Shown here: piece after piece, positions 1-8,510 of the stretch
How the letters are laid out: the number at the start of each line of letters is the position of its first letter
Position numbering within the stretch: the first letter of the stretch is position 1
Source: Spelaeicoccus albus
GTDB lineage: Bacteria > Actinomycetota > Actinomycetes > Actinomycetales > Brevibacteriaceae
Assembly: GCF_013409065.1 (NCBI RefSeq)
Contig: NZ_JACBZP010000001.1
Location: forward strand, 1,736,001 to 1,800,000
DNA: 64,000 bases
Direction: 5' to 3'
Translations under genes and position numbers: made by a program
The notes under the pieces: model-generated
What the model saw: only the letters and a program-made list of their open reading frames with translations
What the model was told of the DNA's origin: nothing
The model's database searches: none

Positions 1-213
1 CTCGTCGACGTGGCGCGTCAAGGGTGGGCGGCCGACGACGGCGAGTTCGAAGACTTCGTCAATTGCGTCGCCGTCCCGATTCACAGCTCGGTCGGCGTCG
101 TCGGCGCGCTGTCGTTGACCGCGATCCGGATGCGCGAAGACCTCGACCAACTCAAAACCCGCATCCCGCTGATGCAACAAACCGCCGCGCGCATCTCGCG
201 TGAGTTGGGATAA
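1..213 (+). CDS. IclR-family transcriptional regulator, C-terminal fragment
   Basis: Only the last 70 codons are inside the window; the reading frame is open from base 1 to the TAA at 211-213, so the gene starts upstream. The segment FVNCVAVPIHSSVGVVGALS followed by a helix ending in ISRELG is typical of the end of the IclR effector-binding domain, where the ligand pocket closes and the final helix packs. The DNA-binding half is not visible. It is followed 68 bases later by ridA on the same strand, so the regulator may control ridA or a metabolic gene upstream of the window. The family assignment is reasonable; the ligand cannot be guessed. Confidence 0.7.
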   Translation, partial: LVDVARQGWAADDGEFEDFVNCVAVPIHSSVGVVGALSLTAIRMREDLDQLKTRIPLMQQTAARISRELG

Positions 214-281
214 ACTCGCTCGCCGCCCCCAGCGGCATCGAGACCCGGAGAAAATGACAAGCCACCAGGAAAGGAAAACCC

Positions 282-665
282 ATGGCTAAATCAGCAACGC
301 ACACAGCAAACGCCCCGCAGCCGGCCGGCCCGTACAGCCAGGGCATCGAGGCGAACGGATTCTTCTATACTGCCGGATTCGGGCCCCAGGTGCCGAGCAC
401 CGGTGAGGTCGCCGATTCGGTCGGCGACCAGACGCGGCAGGTATTGAACAACGTGAAAGCAGTCCTGGTCGAGCGCGGACTCAGCCTGGACGACTGCGTC
501 AAAATGACGGTGCACTTGTCGGACCTGGCGAACTTCGCGGAGTTCAACGAAGCGTACAAGGAGTTCTTTTCCGAGCCGTATCCGGTTCGCACGACCGTGG
601 GGTCGCAATTGGCGAACATCCTCGTGGAAATCGACGCGGTTGCCGCAATCCCCGACGGACGGTAA
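282..665 (+). CDS. ridA: RidA family enamine/imine deaminase
   Basis: A 127-residue protein, the normal length for the RidA/YjgF/UK114 family, which hydrolyses reactive enamine and imine intermediates released by PLP enzymes to keto acids and ammonia, acting as a cytosolic trimer. The N-terminal AGPYSQGI block, the YTAGFGPQVP turn, Arg103 in YPVRTTVG and Glu116 in LVEIDAVA match the active-site frame; the usual LP after the arginine loop is replaced by LA, so substrate range may differ from classic RidA. An AGGAAAGG ribosome site lies about 6 bases before the ATG. A strong hairpin downstream ends the transcript. Confidence 0.9.
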   Translation: MAKSATHTANAPQPAGPYSQGIEANGFFYTAGFGPQVPSTGEVADSVGDQTRQVLNNVKAVLVERGLSLDDCVKMTVHLSDLANFAEFNEAYKEFFSEPYPVRTTVGSQLANILVEIDAVAAIPDGR

Positions 666-701
666 TTACCCGACGTCGAGACTTCCGTTCATCATGGTGC
701 C

Positions 702-741
702 CCGGCTTCCGTCGGCTTCTTAAGAGGCTGACGGAAGCCGG
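702..741. terminator. Bidirectional intrinsic terminator hairpin between ridA and the MHS transporter
   Basis: CCGGCTTCCGTC (702-713) pairs with GACGGAAGCCGG (730-741). The stem extends inward with G-T pairs to about 19 bp around a TAAG loop. It lies between two convergent genes and has no long T-run, so it probably serves both strands. Confidence 0.7.
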
Positions 742-758
742 AGCACTCGCCCGGTGAG

Positions 759-2093
759 TCAGGCGACCTCGTGCAACCGAGCCGCGCCGGCGATGTCCGG
801 TCGGAACGAGGCATAAGCTGTGGCAACCACGCCGATGAGGGCGATCACCGCCACGTAGACCACTACCGGCCAGATGCTGCCTGCCGCGGTGGCCAGCGCA
901 ACGCAGATCAGCGGAGCGAAGCCGCCGCCAAGCGTATTGGAGATCTGGTAGCCGATGTTGACGCCGGTGGTGCGGGCTTCGACGTCGAACATCTCGCTGA
1001 GCATCGTTTGCAGCGTTCCTTGCATGCAGACGCCCGGGATGACGAAACCGATGACCATGCCGAGCCAGATGAGTACAGCGACTTCCGTGCTGTAGAGCGC
1101 AAGCACCGGATATATCAAGAGCGCGAATGTCGCACAGGCGCCGATGTAGAGCTTTCGTCGCCCGATCTTGTCGGACAGGCTGCCCCAGAGCGGCGCCGCG
1201 AAGATTTGCAAGACGCCGACAATCATCGTGCCGATGAATCCGACTTGCGCCTCGGTGCCCTTGGAGACCATGTATGCCAGCCCGAACGTCAGAACGACGT
1301 AGCCGGCGATGCTTTGCGGCAGGCCGATCAGAATGCCGAGGATCGTGTTCTTCGGGTGCCGGAATACTTCCCGCAACGGGAACTTGCGGCGTGTCTGCTT
1401 GGTTTTGCTCTTGGCCGAGAACTCCTTGAACTCGTCGGATTCTTCCAGCTTCGATCGCAGGATAACGGCGATCACGGCAAGCACCAGCGCAAAGACAAAC
1501 GGTATGCGCCATCCCCAGGTCATGAAGAAGGAGTGTGAGCCTGTGCCGAGCGCGGCCATGAATCCGGCGGATGCGACGTTGGCGATGCCGGCGCCGCTGA
1601 TCAGCAGTGCGCCGAACAGGCCGCGCCGTCCGACGGGTGCGTGTTCGACGACGAGAGCCGCCGCGCTGCCCATCTCACCGCCCACGAACAATCCCTGCAG
1701 CATTCGGAACGTTAAAAGAAGTATCGGCGCGGCAATCCCGATGGACGACGCGGACGGAATCAACCCGATGGCTGCCGTCGACAATCCCATGCCGATGACG
1801 GTGATCATCAGAGAGGCCTTACGTCCCAGCCGGTCGCCGATATCGCCGAAGACGAGGCCGCCGATTGGTCGTAGTAGAAAGCCGAAGGCAAAACTGGCGA
1901 ATGATTCAAGAGTTCCGGTCACGGCGCTCTCGCTCGGGAAAAACACGGCGGGGAATACTGTGGCCGAGGCGAGCCCGTAGAGGTAATAGTCGTAGTACTC
2001 CATCAGTGTGCCGATCGCGCCGCCGACAACCGCGCGGCGCCGTCGTGGCGGTATTGCCGACCTCAATGAAGCCGATTTTTCTACCTGGCCCAT
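759..2093 (-). CDS. MFS transporter, metabolite:H+ symporter (MHS) family
   Basis: A 444-residue protein with about twelve hydrophobic segments. The signatures are the EYYDYYLYG start of the first membrane helix, GDIGDRLGRKASL in loop 2-3, and R-M-LQGLFVGGEMGSAA in helix 4, typical of the MHS branch that moves shikimate, alpha-ketoglutarate, proline/betaine and similar organic acids with protons. The ATG at 2091-2093 is chosen because AAGGAGG sits 7 bases upstream; an in-frame extension 16 codons longer lacks one. The gene diverges from a DauR-like regulator across a palindrome, suggesting local control. The substrate is not predictable; nearby ridA hints at an amino acid or its keto acid. 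Confidence 0.88.
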   Translation of the reverse strand: MGQVEKSASLRSAIPPRRRRAVVGGAIGTLMEYYDYYLYGLASATVFPAVFFPSESAVTGTLESFASFAFGFLLRPIGGLVFGDIGDRLGRKASLMITVIGMGLSTAAIGLIPSASSIGIAAPILLLTFRMLQGLFVGGEMGSAAALVVEHAPVGRRGLFGALLISGAGIANVASAGFMAALGTGSHSFFMTWGWRIPFVFALVLAVIAVILRSKLEESDEFKEFSAKSKTKQTRRKFPLREVFRHPKNTILGILIGLPQSIAGYVVLTFGLAYMVSKGTEAQVGFIGTMIVGVLQIFAAPLWGSLSDKIGRRKLYIGACATFALLIYPVLALYSTEVAVLIWLGMVIGFVIPGVCMQGTLQTMLSEMFDVEARTTGVNIGYQISNTLGGGFAPLICVALATAAGSIWPVVVYVAVIALIGVVATAYASFRPDIAGAARLHEVA

Positions 2094-2203
2094 CAGAGCC
2101 TCCTTACTCTTGGTGCGTATCTGCGGAATGCTGCAGTGCATTCGCTGGACGGCGTCGGCGGCCCAGGATGTTCGGGGTGGAGCACTGTTAGACTAGACGT
2201 TCT

Positions 2204-2220
2204 ATAGACATAATGTCTAT
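2204..2220. promoter_or_regulatory. Perfect palindrome, probable operator between MHS transporter and DauR-like regulator
   Basis: ATAGACAT-A-ATGTCTAT, an 8-1-8 perfect inverted repeat, lies 44 bases before the regulator start and 111 bases before the transporter start. Partial copies of the half-site (TAGAC, GTCTA) flank it. Its position in the divergent promoter makes it the best candidate binding site for the adjacent regulator. Confidence 0.6.
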
Positions 2221-2263
2221 GTCTAATACAAAAAGTTCGAGTCGTGCGTTAAAGGAAGGTTGC

Positions 2264-2995
2264 ATGTCCACCGGATCCGAAGTGACGCCGTCCGCTCATT
2301 CGCCGTATGCCCGCACCTACGAGTCCACGGACGAGGTGATCGAGGTGTTCCGTCCGGTTATGCGCGCCATCGCGGCGGCCGGCGGGCCGTCTTGCGAGGT
2401 CGTGTTGCATGATTTGTCAGGTGCAGATGTCGACCTGGGGCATACGATCATCGCGATCGAGAACGGGCAGGTCACCGGTCGTGACGTGGGCGGGCCCTCC
2501 ACAAACCTCGGCGTAGGAGTACTTCACGATCAATCGGCCGATCACGACGCTTTCGGTTACCGTGGAGTTGCCCGGGACGGGCGGGAGCTGCGCTGTTCGT
2601 CGATCTACTTCCGCAACACGTCGGGCGCCGTCATTGCGGCGCTGTGCATCAATGTCGATCTCAGCCCGATACAACAGGCGAAGGCGCTGCTCGACGGCCT
2701 GGCCCCGTCGGATCCGCCCGGTGCGGGTGACCGGCCGCATGAGTTCATCGAGAGCGATTTGGTATCCGTCATGGACGCCATGATCGCCGAGGCGATCCGT
2801 CTCGTCGGCAAGCCCGTCGAGCAGATGAACCGGGACGACCGCATGAACGTGCTGATGCGACTCGATAAGCAAGGCGCGCTGCAGATGAAGAAATCGGTTG
2901 AGCGCATCGGCGCCCGGCTTGGAATCTCACGCGTTACCGCGTACGCGTACCTCGACGAGGCACGGAATCGAACTAGTGCGGTGTCCGGGGACTGA
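2264..2995 (+). CDS. YheO/DauR-type PAS and helix-turn-helix transcriptional regulator
   Basis: A 243-residue cytosolic regulator. Residues about 20-135 form a YheO-like PAS domain (CEVVLHDLS, a conserved glycine-rich strand, then SSIYFRN and AALCINVDLS). Residues about 175-235 end in the DauR-like HTH (MKKSVERIGARLGISRVTAYAYLDEAR). Relatives include DauR, which represses D-arginine catabolism and transport genes. The start at 2264 is supported by AAAGGAAGG 5-8 bases upstream; an in-frame ATG at 2213 overlaps the palindrome. Divergent organisation with the MHS transporter suggests the regulator controls that transporter and itself. The ligand is unknown. Confidence 0.85.
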   Translation: MSTGSEVTPSAHSPYARTYESTDEVIEVFRPVMRAIAAAGGPSCEVVLHDLSGADVDLGHTIIAIENGQVTGRDVGGPSTNLGVGVLHDQSADHDAFGYRGVARDGRELRCSSIYFRNTSGAVIAALCINVDLSPIQQAKALLDGLAPSDPPGAGDRPHEFIESDLVSVMDAMIAEAIRLVGKPVEQMNRDDRMNVLMRLDKQGALQMKKSVERIGARLGISRVTAYAYLDEARNRTSAVSGD

Positions 2996-3026
2996 GGGAC
3001 TACTGTCCTGTCTGCTGACGGTCCCG

Positions 3027-4532
3027 CTACAAGAAGAGCGCGATCAGCGAGACGAGCCCGAGCCCGACCACCGAGATCAGCGTTTCCATGACCGACCAGG
3101 TCTTGATGGTCTGGCCGACAGTCATGCCGAAGTACTCCTTCACCAGCCAGAAGCCCGCGTCGTTCACGTGCGAGAAGAACAGCGATCCGGCGCCGACCGC
3201 GAGGACGACGAGAGCCAAGTGCGTGGGCGGCAGCGTCGAGGCGAGCGGGGCAACGATTCCGGATGCCGTGACGGTTGCCACGGTGGCCGAACCGGTCGCC
3301 AAGCGGATCATGACGGCAACCAGCCAGCCCAACAGGATTACCGAAAGGCTCGCGGCGATGGCGATCTTGCCGATGGCCACGCCGGTGCCGCCGTCCACCA
3401 GCACCTGTTTGAAGCCGCCGCCGGCGCCGACGATGAATGTGGCCGACACGATCGGCATCAGGCTTTTGCTCATCCTGTCGGCAATCGACGATCCACTGAA
3501 GCCGACCGACGTGCCGAACGTGATCATGGCAAGGAGGACGGCGATGAGAAGCGCAACGACCGGCTCGCCGACGAACTCGATCAGCGGATAGATCCATGCC
3601 TTGTCGCTCATCCAGACTTCAGCGGCCGCACGCACGAGCATCAAGAAGACGGGGGAGAGGATAGTGATCAGCGTCCACGTGAACGTGGGGCTGCGCTTGG
3701 CCTCCGGGTCGCGGCTGCCGCGGGTGGATTGAACTTCTGTGGTGTCGGTATCGTCGCGTTGGCTGCCGGTTCCGCCGCCGTTGCCGGCTGTCGCGCCGAC
3801 CAGGGCTCCGCCGGCTCCCGCGGCGCCGATGGGCACCCATTTCGCTGCCACGAGTGAAAACAGCGGTCCCGCGATGATGACGGTGGGAACTGCGATGGCC
3901 AGTCCGATGGCAAGGGTGATGCCGAGATCCGCGTGCAAATTGGCGATCGCGGCGAGGGGCCCCGGGTGTGGCGGGATGAACCCGTGCAGCACGGATAGGC
4001 CGGCCAGCGCCGGAATGGCCAGCAGCATGGCCGGGCGCTTGGCACGCTTGACGGCCAGCATGATGACGGGAATCAGCAGAACCAAGCCGATCTCGAAGAA
4101 CATGGGAATGCCGATGATGAACGCGACAAGCGCCATCTTCCACGGTAGGGATCTCCCGCCGCCCTTGAGCAGCGTGTCGACTATCTCGTCGGCGCCGCCG
4201 GAATCGGCAAGGAGCTTGCCGAGAATTGCTCCCAGCACGATCAGGACGCCAACATTGCCGAGTACCGCCCCGACTCCCGTTTCATAGGAGGTTGCGACGT
4301 CCGTCAATCCGATGCCAGACCCGATGCCGACGAACAGCGAGCCGATAGTCAGCGCCAAGAATGCGTGCATCTTCAGCCACACGATCAGCAAGACGACGAT
4401 GGCGATGCCAAGGGCTGCGATGATCAGGACTTGGGTGTCGTGCGAAGCCCAAGGCTGGTGCAGTTGCTTGACTGTGTTGTCGTCGGCGGCCAGGTAGGAC
4501 GCCGCCGCGTTGACGCGGCCGAGAGTACCCAA
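3027..4532 (-). CDS. GntP-family gluconate/organic acid:H+ permease
   Basis: A 501-residue integral membrane protein with the GntP features: GIPMFFEIGLVLLIPV, LSVLHGFIPPHPGPLAAIANL and a C-terminal SHVNDAGFWLVKEYFGM block. These families import gluconate, ketogluconates, D-serine or similar hydroxy acids with protons. Between the two halves, near residues 240-295, is a glycine-rich, polar cytoplasmic loop (GNGGGTGSQRDD) longer than in enterobacterial members. The start is a TTG with AAGGAG 6 bases upstream; no better ATG is in frame. It converges with the DauR-like regulator and no kinase or dehydratase for gluconate is adjacent, so the true substrate is open. Confidence 0.87.
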   Translation of the reverse strand: MGTLGRVNAAASYLAADDNTVKQLHQPWASHDTQVLIIAALGIAIVVLLIVWLKMHAFLALTIGSLFVGIGSGIGLTDVATSYETGVGAVLGNVGVLIVLGAILGKLLADSGGADEIVDTLLKGGGRSLPWKMALVAFIIGIPMFFEIGLVLLIPVIMLAVKRAKRPAMLLAIPALAGLSVLHGFIPPHPGPLAAIANLHADLGITLAIGLAIAVPTVIIAGPLFSLVAAKWVPIGAAGAGGALVGATAGNGGGTGSQRDDTDTTEVQSTRGSRDPEAKRSPTFTWTLITILSPVFLMLVRAAAEVWMSDKAWIYPLIEFVGEPVVALLIAVLLAMITFGTSVGFSGSSIADRMSKSLMPIVSATFIVGAGGGFKQVLVDGGTGVAIGKIAIAASLSVILLGWLVAVMIRLATGSATVATVTASGIVAPLASTLPPTHLALVVLAVGAGSLFFSHVNDAGFWLVKEYFGMTVGQTIKTWSVMETLISVVGLGLVSLIALFL

Positions 4533-4777
4533 AAGGTTCTCCTTCTATGGATGCGTGCGGGCTTTGGGCTGGTATGAGTTTTTTGCCGTCGAGCAGCCGT
4601 GCTGTCGATCATGACGTGCAGTTGGGATTCGGGGATTCCGGATCCCATCCTGCCACGCCCGGCTCGGTCGTGGGGATATATCCGATATTTTTCCGCGGTT
4701 TTTCCGAAAATTGGAACCGTTATTGTTTTGTGATGTTGGGTTGGGTAAATCGGCTGTTTTCGTCGGGGTGACTGTCA
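4533..4777. other. Divergent intergenic region, no gene seen
   Basis: About 245 bases, more AT-rich than the surroundings (ATATATCCGATATTTTT near 4675-4691), between the GntP permease (minus) and the DUF222 protein (plus). It should hold both promoters, but no palindrome or convincing -35/-10 pair stands out. No small open frame with a ribosome site is visible. Confidence 0.4.
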
Positions 4778-6496
4778 GTGCGGGCCCGTATCGTGTGCAG
4801 TATGAAGAAGGCAGGCGGTGTTCCCGGCCCCGAGCACTCGGCCGATATGCCCGATGCGAGCATGTTCGCCGGGGTTGCGGATGTCAACGTTGCAACCCTG
4901 GATGCCGGGGAGTGCCTGGAATATGCGGGTCGGTGTGCACAGTTGGCGGCGTTCGTCCAGGCGCGGCAGACGGAGTTTCTTGCCGCGTTCGGCTCGTATC
5001 GTACGGATCCGGATAAGGCGTTTGACGCGGACGGGGCGTTCACTGAGGCGTCGGGCGTCCCAGGCACGGACGATGACAAACCCGCTGCGAGCAGTCCCGA
5101 AACGACGAACGCCGGCGCGGCAGACGCCGACACTTCCAGGGCCCGTGCGGCGAACGCCGGCGTGGCGAATGCCGGCGTGGCTGATCCGATCGCTGCGGCG
5201 AACGCTGTCGGCCCGGCCGACTGTGCGGGAATCACTGCTCGTGACATTTTTGCCGAGAGTCTGGTCCGGTGGGCTGGGGACGAGGTCGGGTGTGAGCTCG
5301 ATATTGCCGGGCGGACCGGAGCGTCTCGGCTCATCGAGTCGGAATTGGCCGTGATGTGTCTGCCGCGCACGCTGGCAGCGTTCAAGGCCGGGCGGATCTC
5401 GGCGCGCCGGTACCGGAAGATCCTCGACCAGGCCGGGCACCTTCCCGCGGCCTTGGCCCGGCAGCTGGACGACACGGTCGACGGGTGGGATGACGGAATT
5501 AGTTTCGACGCGTTTTCTCGGCGGCTCAAACGGTGGATCATGGCCCACCAGCCCGACCGGACTGAAGAGGATCACGCGCGCGTAATCACCGACCGGCGCG
5601 TGGAGTTCATGCCCGACGCTGCCGGCGCGGCCTGGTTGATGGCGTACGGGCCGGCCGACCGTCTCGCCCTGCTCTACCGGCGCCTCGACAAGGCCGCGCA
5701 CGCCACCGACGGCGCCGACACGCGCACGAGCCCGCAAAAACGCTTCGACCTCCTCGCCGGCACCCGCCCCAGCGCCGACGAGGATACCGGCGCCGACGAG
5801 AGTACGAGCGACGATAACTCGGTCGCGGACGGGTCGCGGTGGCGGATCGGCGTGACCATCCCGGTCACCACGCTCCTCGGCGGCACGCTACCCGGGCACA
5901 TGAACGGGTACGGGCCGATCCCCGCGGCCATGGCCCGCCGCCTGGCCGCCGGAGCCGGATGGATCGAACGCATCCTCACCGACCCGATCACCAGCAGGCC
6001 CATCGACGCCGAACGCGGCCACTACCGACTCACGACCGGCGCGCAACAATACATCCGCGCCCGCAACACCACCTGCACCCTCCCGGCCTGCAGCAAACCC
6101 GCCGAACAATGCGAACTCGACCATCTGAAACCCTGGCCCGAAGGCGACTCGGACCCGGACAACCTTCAACCGGTCTGCAAATCACATCACCAAGCCAAAA
6201 CAACACGCCGATTCCACTCGATACCCCTCCCGCCGGACACCCCCGGCGGACCACGAATCATCCGCTGGACCCTGCCCACCGGACACCAATACGACACCTA
6301 CGAAGACACCGACCCCGACGCCACCGCCGAAGAACTCGCCTACCTCGACTTCGTCGCAACCCAAGCCGACAAAACCATCGCCAAACAAGACCACGCCCGC
6401 CGCCACCACGCCAAACGCCGCAATGAACTACGTCGCCGCAACAAACTACGAGCCAAAAGTCGAGGCGCCGGCTACCTGAGAGAAGAAAGCACATGA
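4778..6496 (+). CDS. DUF222 domain protein with C-terminal HNH endonuclease motif
   Basis: A 572-residue protein of the actinobacterial 13E12-repeat/DUF222 type. Residues about 30-400 contain the DUF222 region (ALIAxxQAR-like helices, IESELAVMCLPRTLAAFKAG) interrupted by a low-complexity Ala/Asp/Gly stretch at about 95-140. The C-terminus has a complete HNH motif: C-TLPAC, CELDHLKPW, then NLQPVCKSHHQAK. The GTG at 4778 has GGGGTGA 6 bases upstream; an ATG at 4802 is the alternative. Members are abundant in actinobacterial genomes and their role is unresolved. The stop overlaps the next start as ATGA, so it is translationally coupled to an oxidoreductase, which is odd for this family. Confidence 0.85.
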   Translation: MRARIVCSMKKAGGVPGPEHSADMPDASMFAGVADVNVATLDAGECLEYAGRCAQLAAFVQARQTEFLAAFGSYRTDPDKAFDADGAFTEASGVPGTDDDKPAASSPETTNAGAADADTSRARAANAGVANAGVADPIAAANAVGPADCAGITARDIFAESLVRWAGDEVGCELDIAGRTGASRLIESELAVMCLPRTLAAFKAGRISARRYRKILDQAGHLPAALARQLDDTVDGWDDGISFDAFSRRLKRWIMAHQPDRTEEDHARVITDRRVEFMPDAAGAAWLMAYGPADRLALLYRRLDKAAHATDGADTRTSPQKRFDLLAGTRPSADEDTGADESTSDDNSVADGSRWRIGVTIPVTTLLGGTLPGHMNGYGPIPAAMARRLAAGAGWIERILTDPITSRPIDAERGHYRLTTGAQQYIRARNTTCTLPACSKPAEQCELDHLKPWPEGDSDPDNLQPVCKSHHQAKTTRRFHSIPLPPDTPGGPRIIRWTLPTGHQYDTYEDTDPDATAEELAYLDFVATQADKTIAKQDHARRHHAKRRNELRRRNKLRAKSRGAGYLREEST

Positions 6497-7485
6497 AGAT
6501 TGGCCTGATTGGTGCCGGCGGAATCGCGACTGCCCACCTGCCCGCGTGGGTGGAGCAAGGGCACGACGTGCGGGTCTACACGGCGGATGGTAAAGCCGCC
6601 GACCTCGTCGGGCGTTTTGGCGGAACCGTCGCAGACTCGTTCGATGACGTGCTGGCGTGGTGCGACGCCGCCGATGTCTGCACGCCGACGCCCACCCATC
6701 GCGCGATAGTCGAACAAGCGGCGGCGGCCGGCGTACACGTCATGTGTGAAAAGCCGCTGGCTCGGACGTCGGCGGATGCCCGGGCCGCGGTAGCAGCGTG
6801 TGCCGAGGCCGGCGTCCTGCTATTCCCCGCCCACGTCGTCCGGTTCTTTCCCGCTTACCGCGCAGCGAACGAGGCAGTTCAGCGCGGCGATATCGGTGCT
6901 CCGGGAGTTCTACGTTTCAGCCGCATTGCGGAGTTTCCGGGCCGCTCGGGCTGGTACGCCGACGAGGCACAGTCCGGAGGCATCCTCATGGACCTGATGA
7001 TCCACGACCTTGATCAGGCGCGCCGTCTTGCGGGGCCCGCCGCCTCGATCTATGCCGTTCGCCGTCAGCGCGGGGCCGGCGATCGGATAGTCGGCGCCGC
7101 GCATGCCGTTGTCACTCACGCCTCCGGTGCCATCAGTCATTGTGCAAGCGTGTGGTCGCCGCCGGGCACGACGTTCAGGACGACGTTCGACCTCGCGGGC
7201 TCGGACGGGATTCTGTCGTACGATTCGACGGCCCATCCCGGACTGGAGTTCGACGGCGCGCGATCCTCCGAGCGGCCGGAGACGGCATATCTGCCGCCGA
7301 TGACGAGTGCCGAGACTCCGTACGCGGCCGAGATCAGGGAATTCGCTACGGCGATCACGACGGGGGCGGCGGTGTCGGTCACTGCCGCCGATGGAATCGC
7401 GGCCGTCGATTTGGCTCTCGCCGGAATGAAGTCGCTGGAAACCGGGCAACGCATCGAGCTCGCAGAGCAGGAGGTAGCGACATGA
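6493..7485 (+). CDS. Gfo/Idh/MocA family NAD(P)-dependent oxidoreductase
   Basis: A 330-residue protein with an N-terminal Rossmann domain (GLIGAGGIATAHLP at residues 4-17), the family signature CEKPLA at 85-90 and a conserved MIHDLDQARRL helix in the substrate domain. The family oxidises sugars, inositols and related polyols at a hydroxyl next to a carbonyl or hemiacetal. Its first codon overlaps the DUF222 stop and its own stop overlaps the next oxidoreductase as ATGA, so three genes are translationally linked. The substrate cannot be assigned; an alditol oxidase-like flavoprotein and a small kinase nearby favour a sugar or polyol route. Confidence 0.88.
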   Translation: MKIGLIGAGGIATAHLPAWVEQGHDVRVYTADGKAADLVGRFGGTVADSFDDVLAWCDAADVCTPTPTHRAIVEQAAAAGVHVMCEKPLARTSADARAAVAACAEAGVLLFPAHVVRFFPAYRAANEAVQRGDIGAPGVLRFSRIAEFPGRSGWYADEAQSGGILMDLMIHDLDQARRLAGPAASIYAVRRQRGAGDRIVGAAHAVVTHASGAISHCASVWSPPGTTFRTTFDLAGSDGILSYDSTAHPGLEFDGARSSERPETAYLPPMTSAETPYAAEIREFATAITTGAAVSVTAADGIAAVDLALAGMKSLETGQRIELAEQEVAT

Positions 7486-8510
7486 CCGGCATTCCCAACA
7501 CCAAGATCGGCATCATGTCGTTCGCCCATCACCATGCGGCCGGGTACGCGGCGGTGCTGCGCGAGATGACCGGCGTCGAAGTGCGTGCGGCGGACCCGTC
7601 CACTGACGAAGCCGACGCGGCCGGGGGCGAGAAGCGCGGCCGCGAACTCGCAGCCGACCTGGGCATCGACTACGCGGAGACGTACGGCGAGCTGCTGGCA
7701 TGGAAGCCGGACGGCGTCATCATCGCAACCGAAAACTCCAGGCACCTCGACGCGATCCGCTTGGCGGCCGGAGCGGGCGCTCAGATCTTGTGCGAAAAAC
7801 CACTTGCCACGACGGTGCATGATGCGAGAGCCGCCCGGGAAATCTGCAACGGGGCAGGCGTCAACCTGATGGTCGCGTTTCCGGTGCGTTTCAATCCGGA
7901 CTTCAGCGACCTGCGCTCTGCTGTCGACGCCGGCCGGTTGGGGGACATTGTTGCCGTGTCGGGCACCAACAACGGCCGGATCCCCATCGACACGCGGCGT
8001 TGGTTCATCGACAAAGAACTCGCCGGCGGGGGAGCGATCATCGACCACACCGTGCATATCGCCGATCTGGTCGATGCGCTGTTCGGACTGGCCCCGGTAC
8101 GCGTGCACGCTGTTGCCAATCACCTGTTCGGCGAGCACGAAGTCGAGACCGGCGGTGTGGTCACTATTGACTACGAGGACGGGCTGATCGCCACCATCGA
8201 TTGCAGCTGGTCGCGGCCCCGCCACTACCCAACGTGGGGCGGCTTGACCATGCACGTCACGGGAACCGGCGGTCTCGCCGCACTTGACGCGTTCGCCGCG
8301 CGCGTCGAAGGATTCACCGAATCCGGACGCCGGCCGGTCTGGCTTCCGTTCGGCACCGACGTCAATTCTTTGATGCTCGCCGAATTCGTGAGTGCCGTCC
8401 GAGAAGGCCGTGTCGCCGAACCGGGCTTCGGGTCCGGCATTCGTACGACTCAAATCGTTGAGGCCGCCTATCTCTCCGTGCAATCCGGCCAGCCGGTCGC
8501 CGTGGCTTAG
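7482..8510 (+). CDS. Gfo/Idh/MocA family oxidoreductase, atypical nucleotide loop
   Basis: A 342-residue protein starting at 7482 with CAGGAGG 7 bases upstream. Instead of the classic GxGxxG it begins GIMSFAHHHAAGY (residues 10-22), a His-rich variant seen in some Gfo/Idh members; CEKPLAT at 104-110 and the DHTVHIADLVDALF helix (active-site His) are present. It shares the fold but only distant sequence with the gene before it, so the two are probably different steps or subunits of one sugar pathway rather than recent duplicates. Its stop overlaps by a few bases the stop of a convergent flavoprotein gene. Confidence 0.86.
   Translation: MTGIPNTKIGIMSFAHHHAAGYAAVLREMTGVEVRAADPSTDEADAAGGEKRGRELAADLGIDYAETYGELLAWKPDGVIIATENSRHLDAIRLAAGAGAQILCEKPLATTVHDARAAREICNGAGVNLMVAFPVRFNPDFSDLRSAVDAGRLGDIVAVSGTNNGRIPIDTRRWFIDKELAGGGAIIDHTVHIADLVDALFGLAPVRVHAVANHLFGEHEVETGGVVTIDYEDGLIATIDCSWSRPRHYPTWGGLTMHVTGTGGLAALDAFAARVEGFTESGRRPVWLPFGTDVNSLMLAEFVSAVREGRVAEPGFGSGIRTTQIVEAAYLSVQSGQPVAVA

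Noticed and set aside
771-1538. 255-codon plus-strand frame opposite the MHS transporter
   Set aside because: Composition is Asp/Arg/Gly-rich and it mirrors the transporter codons; no promoter or ribosome site.
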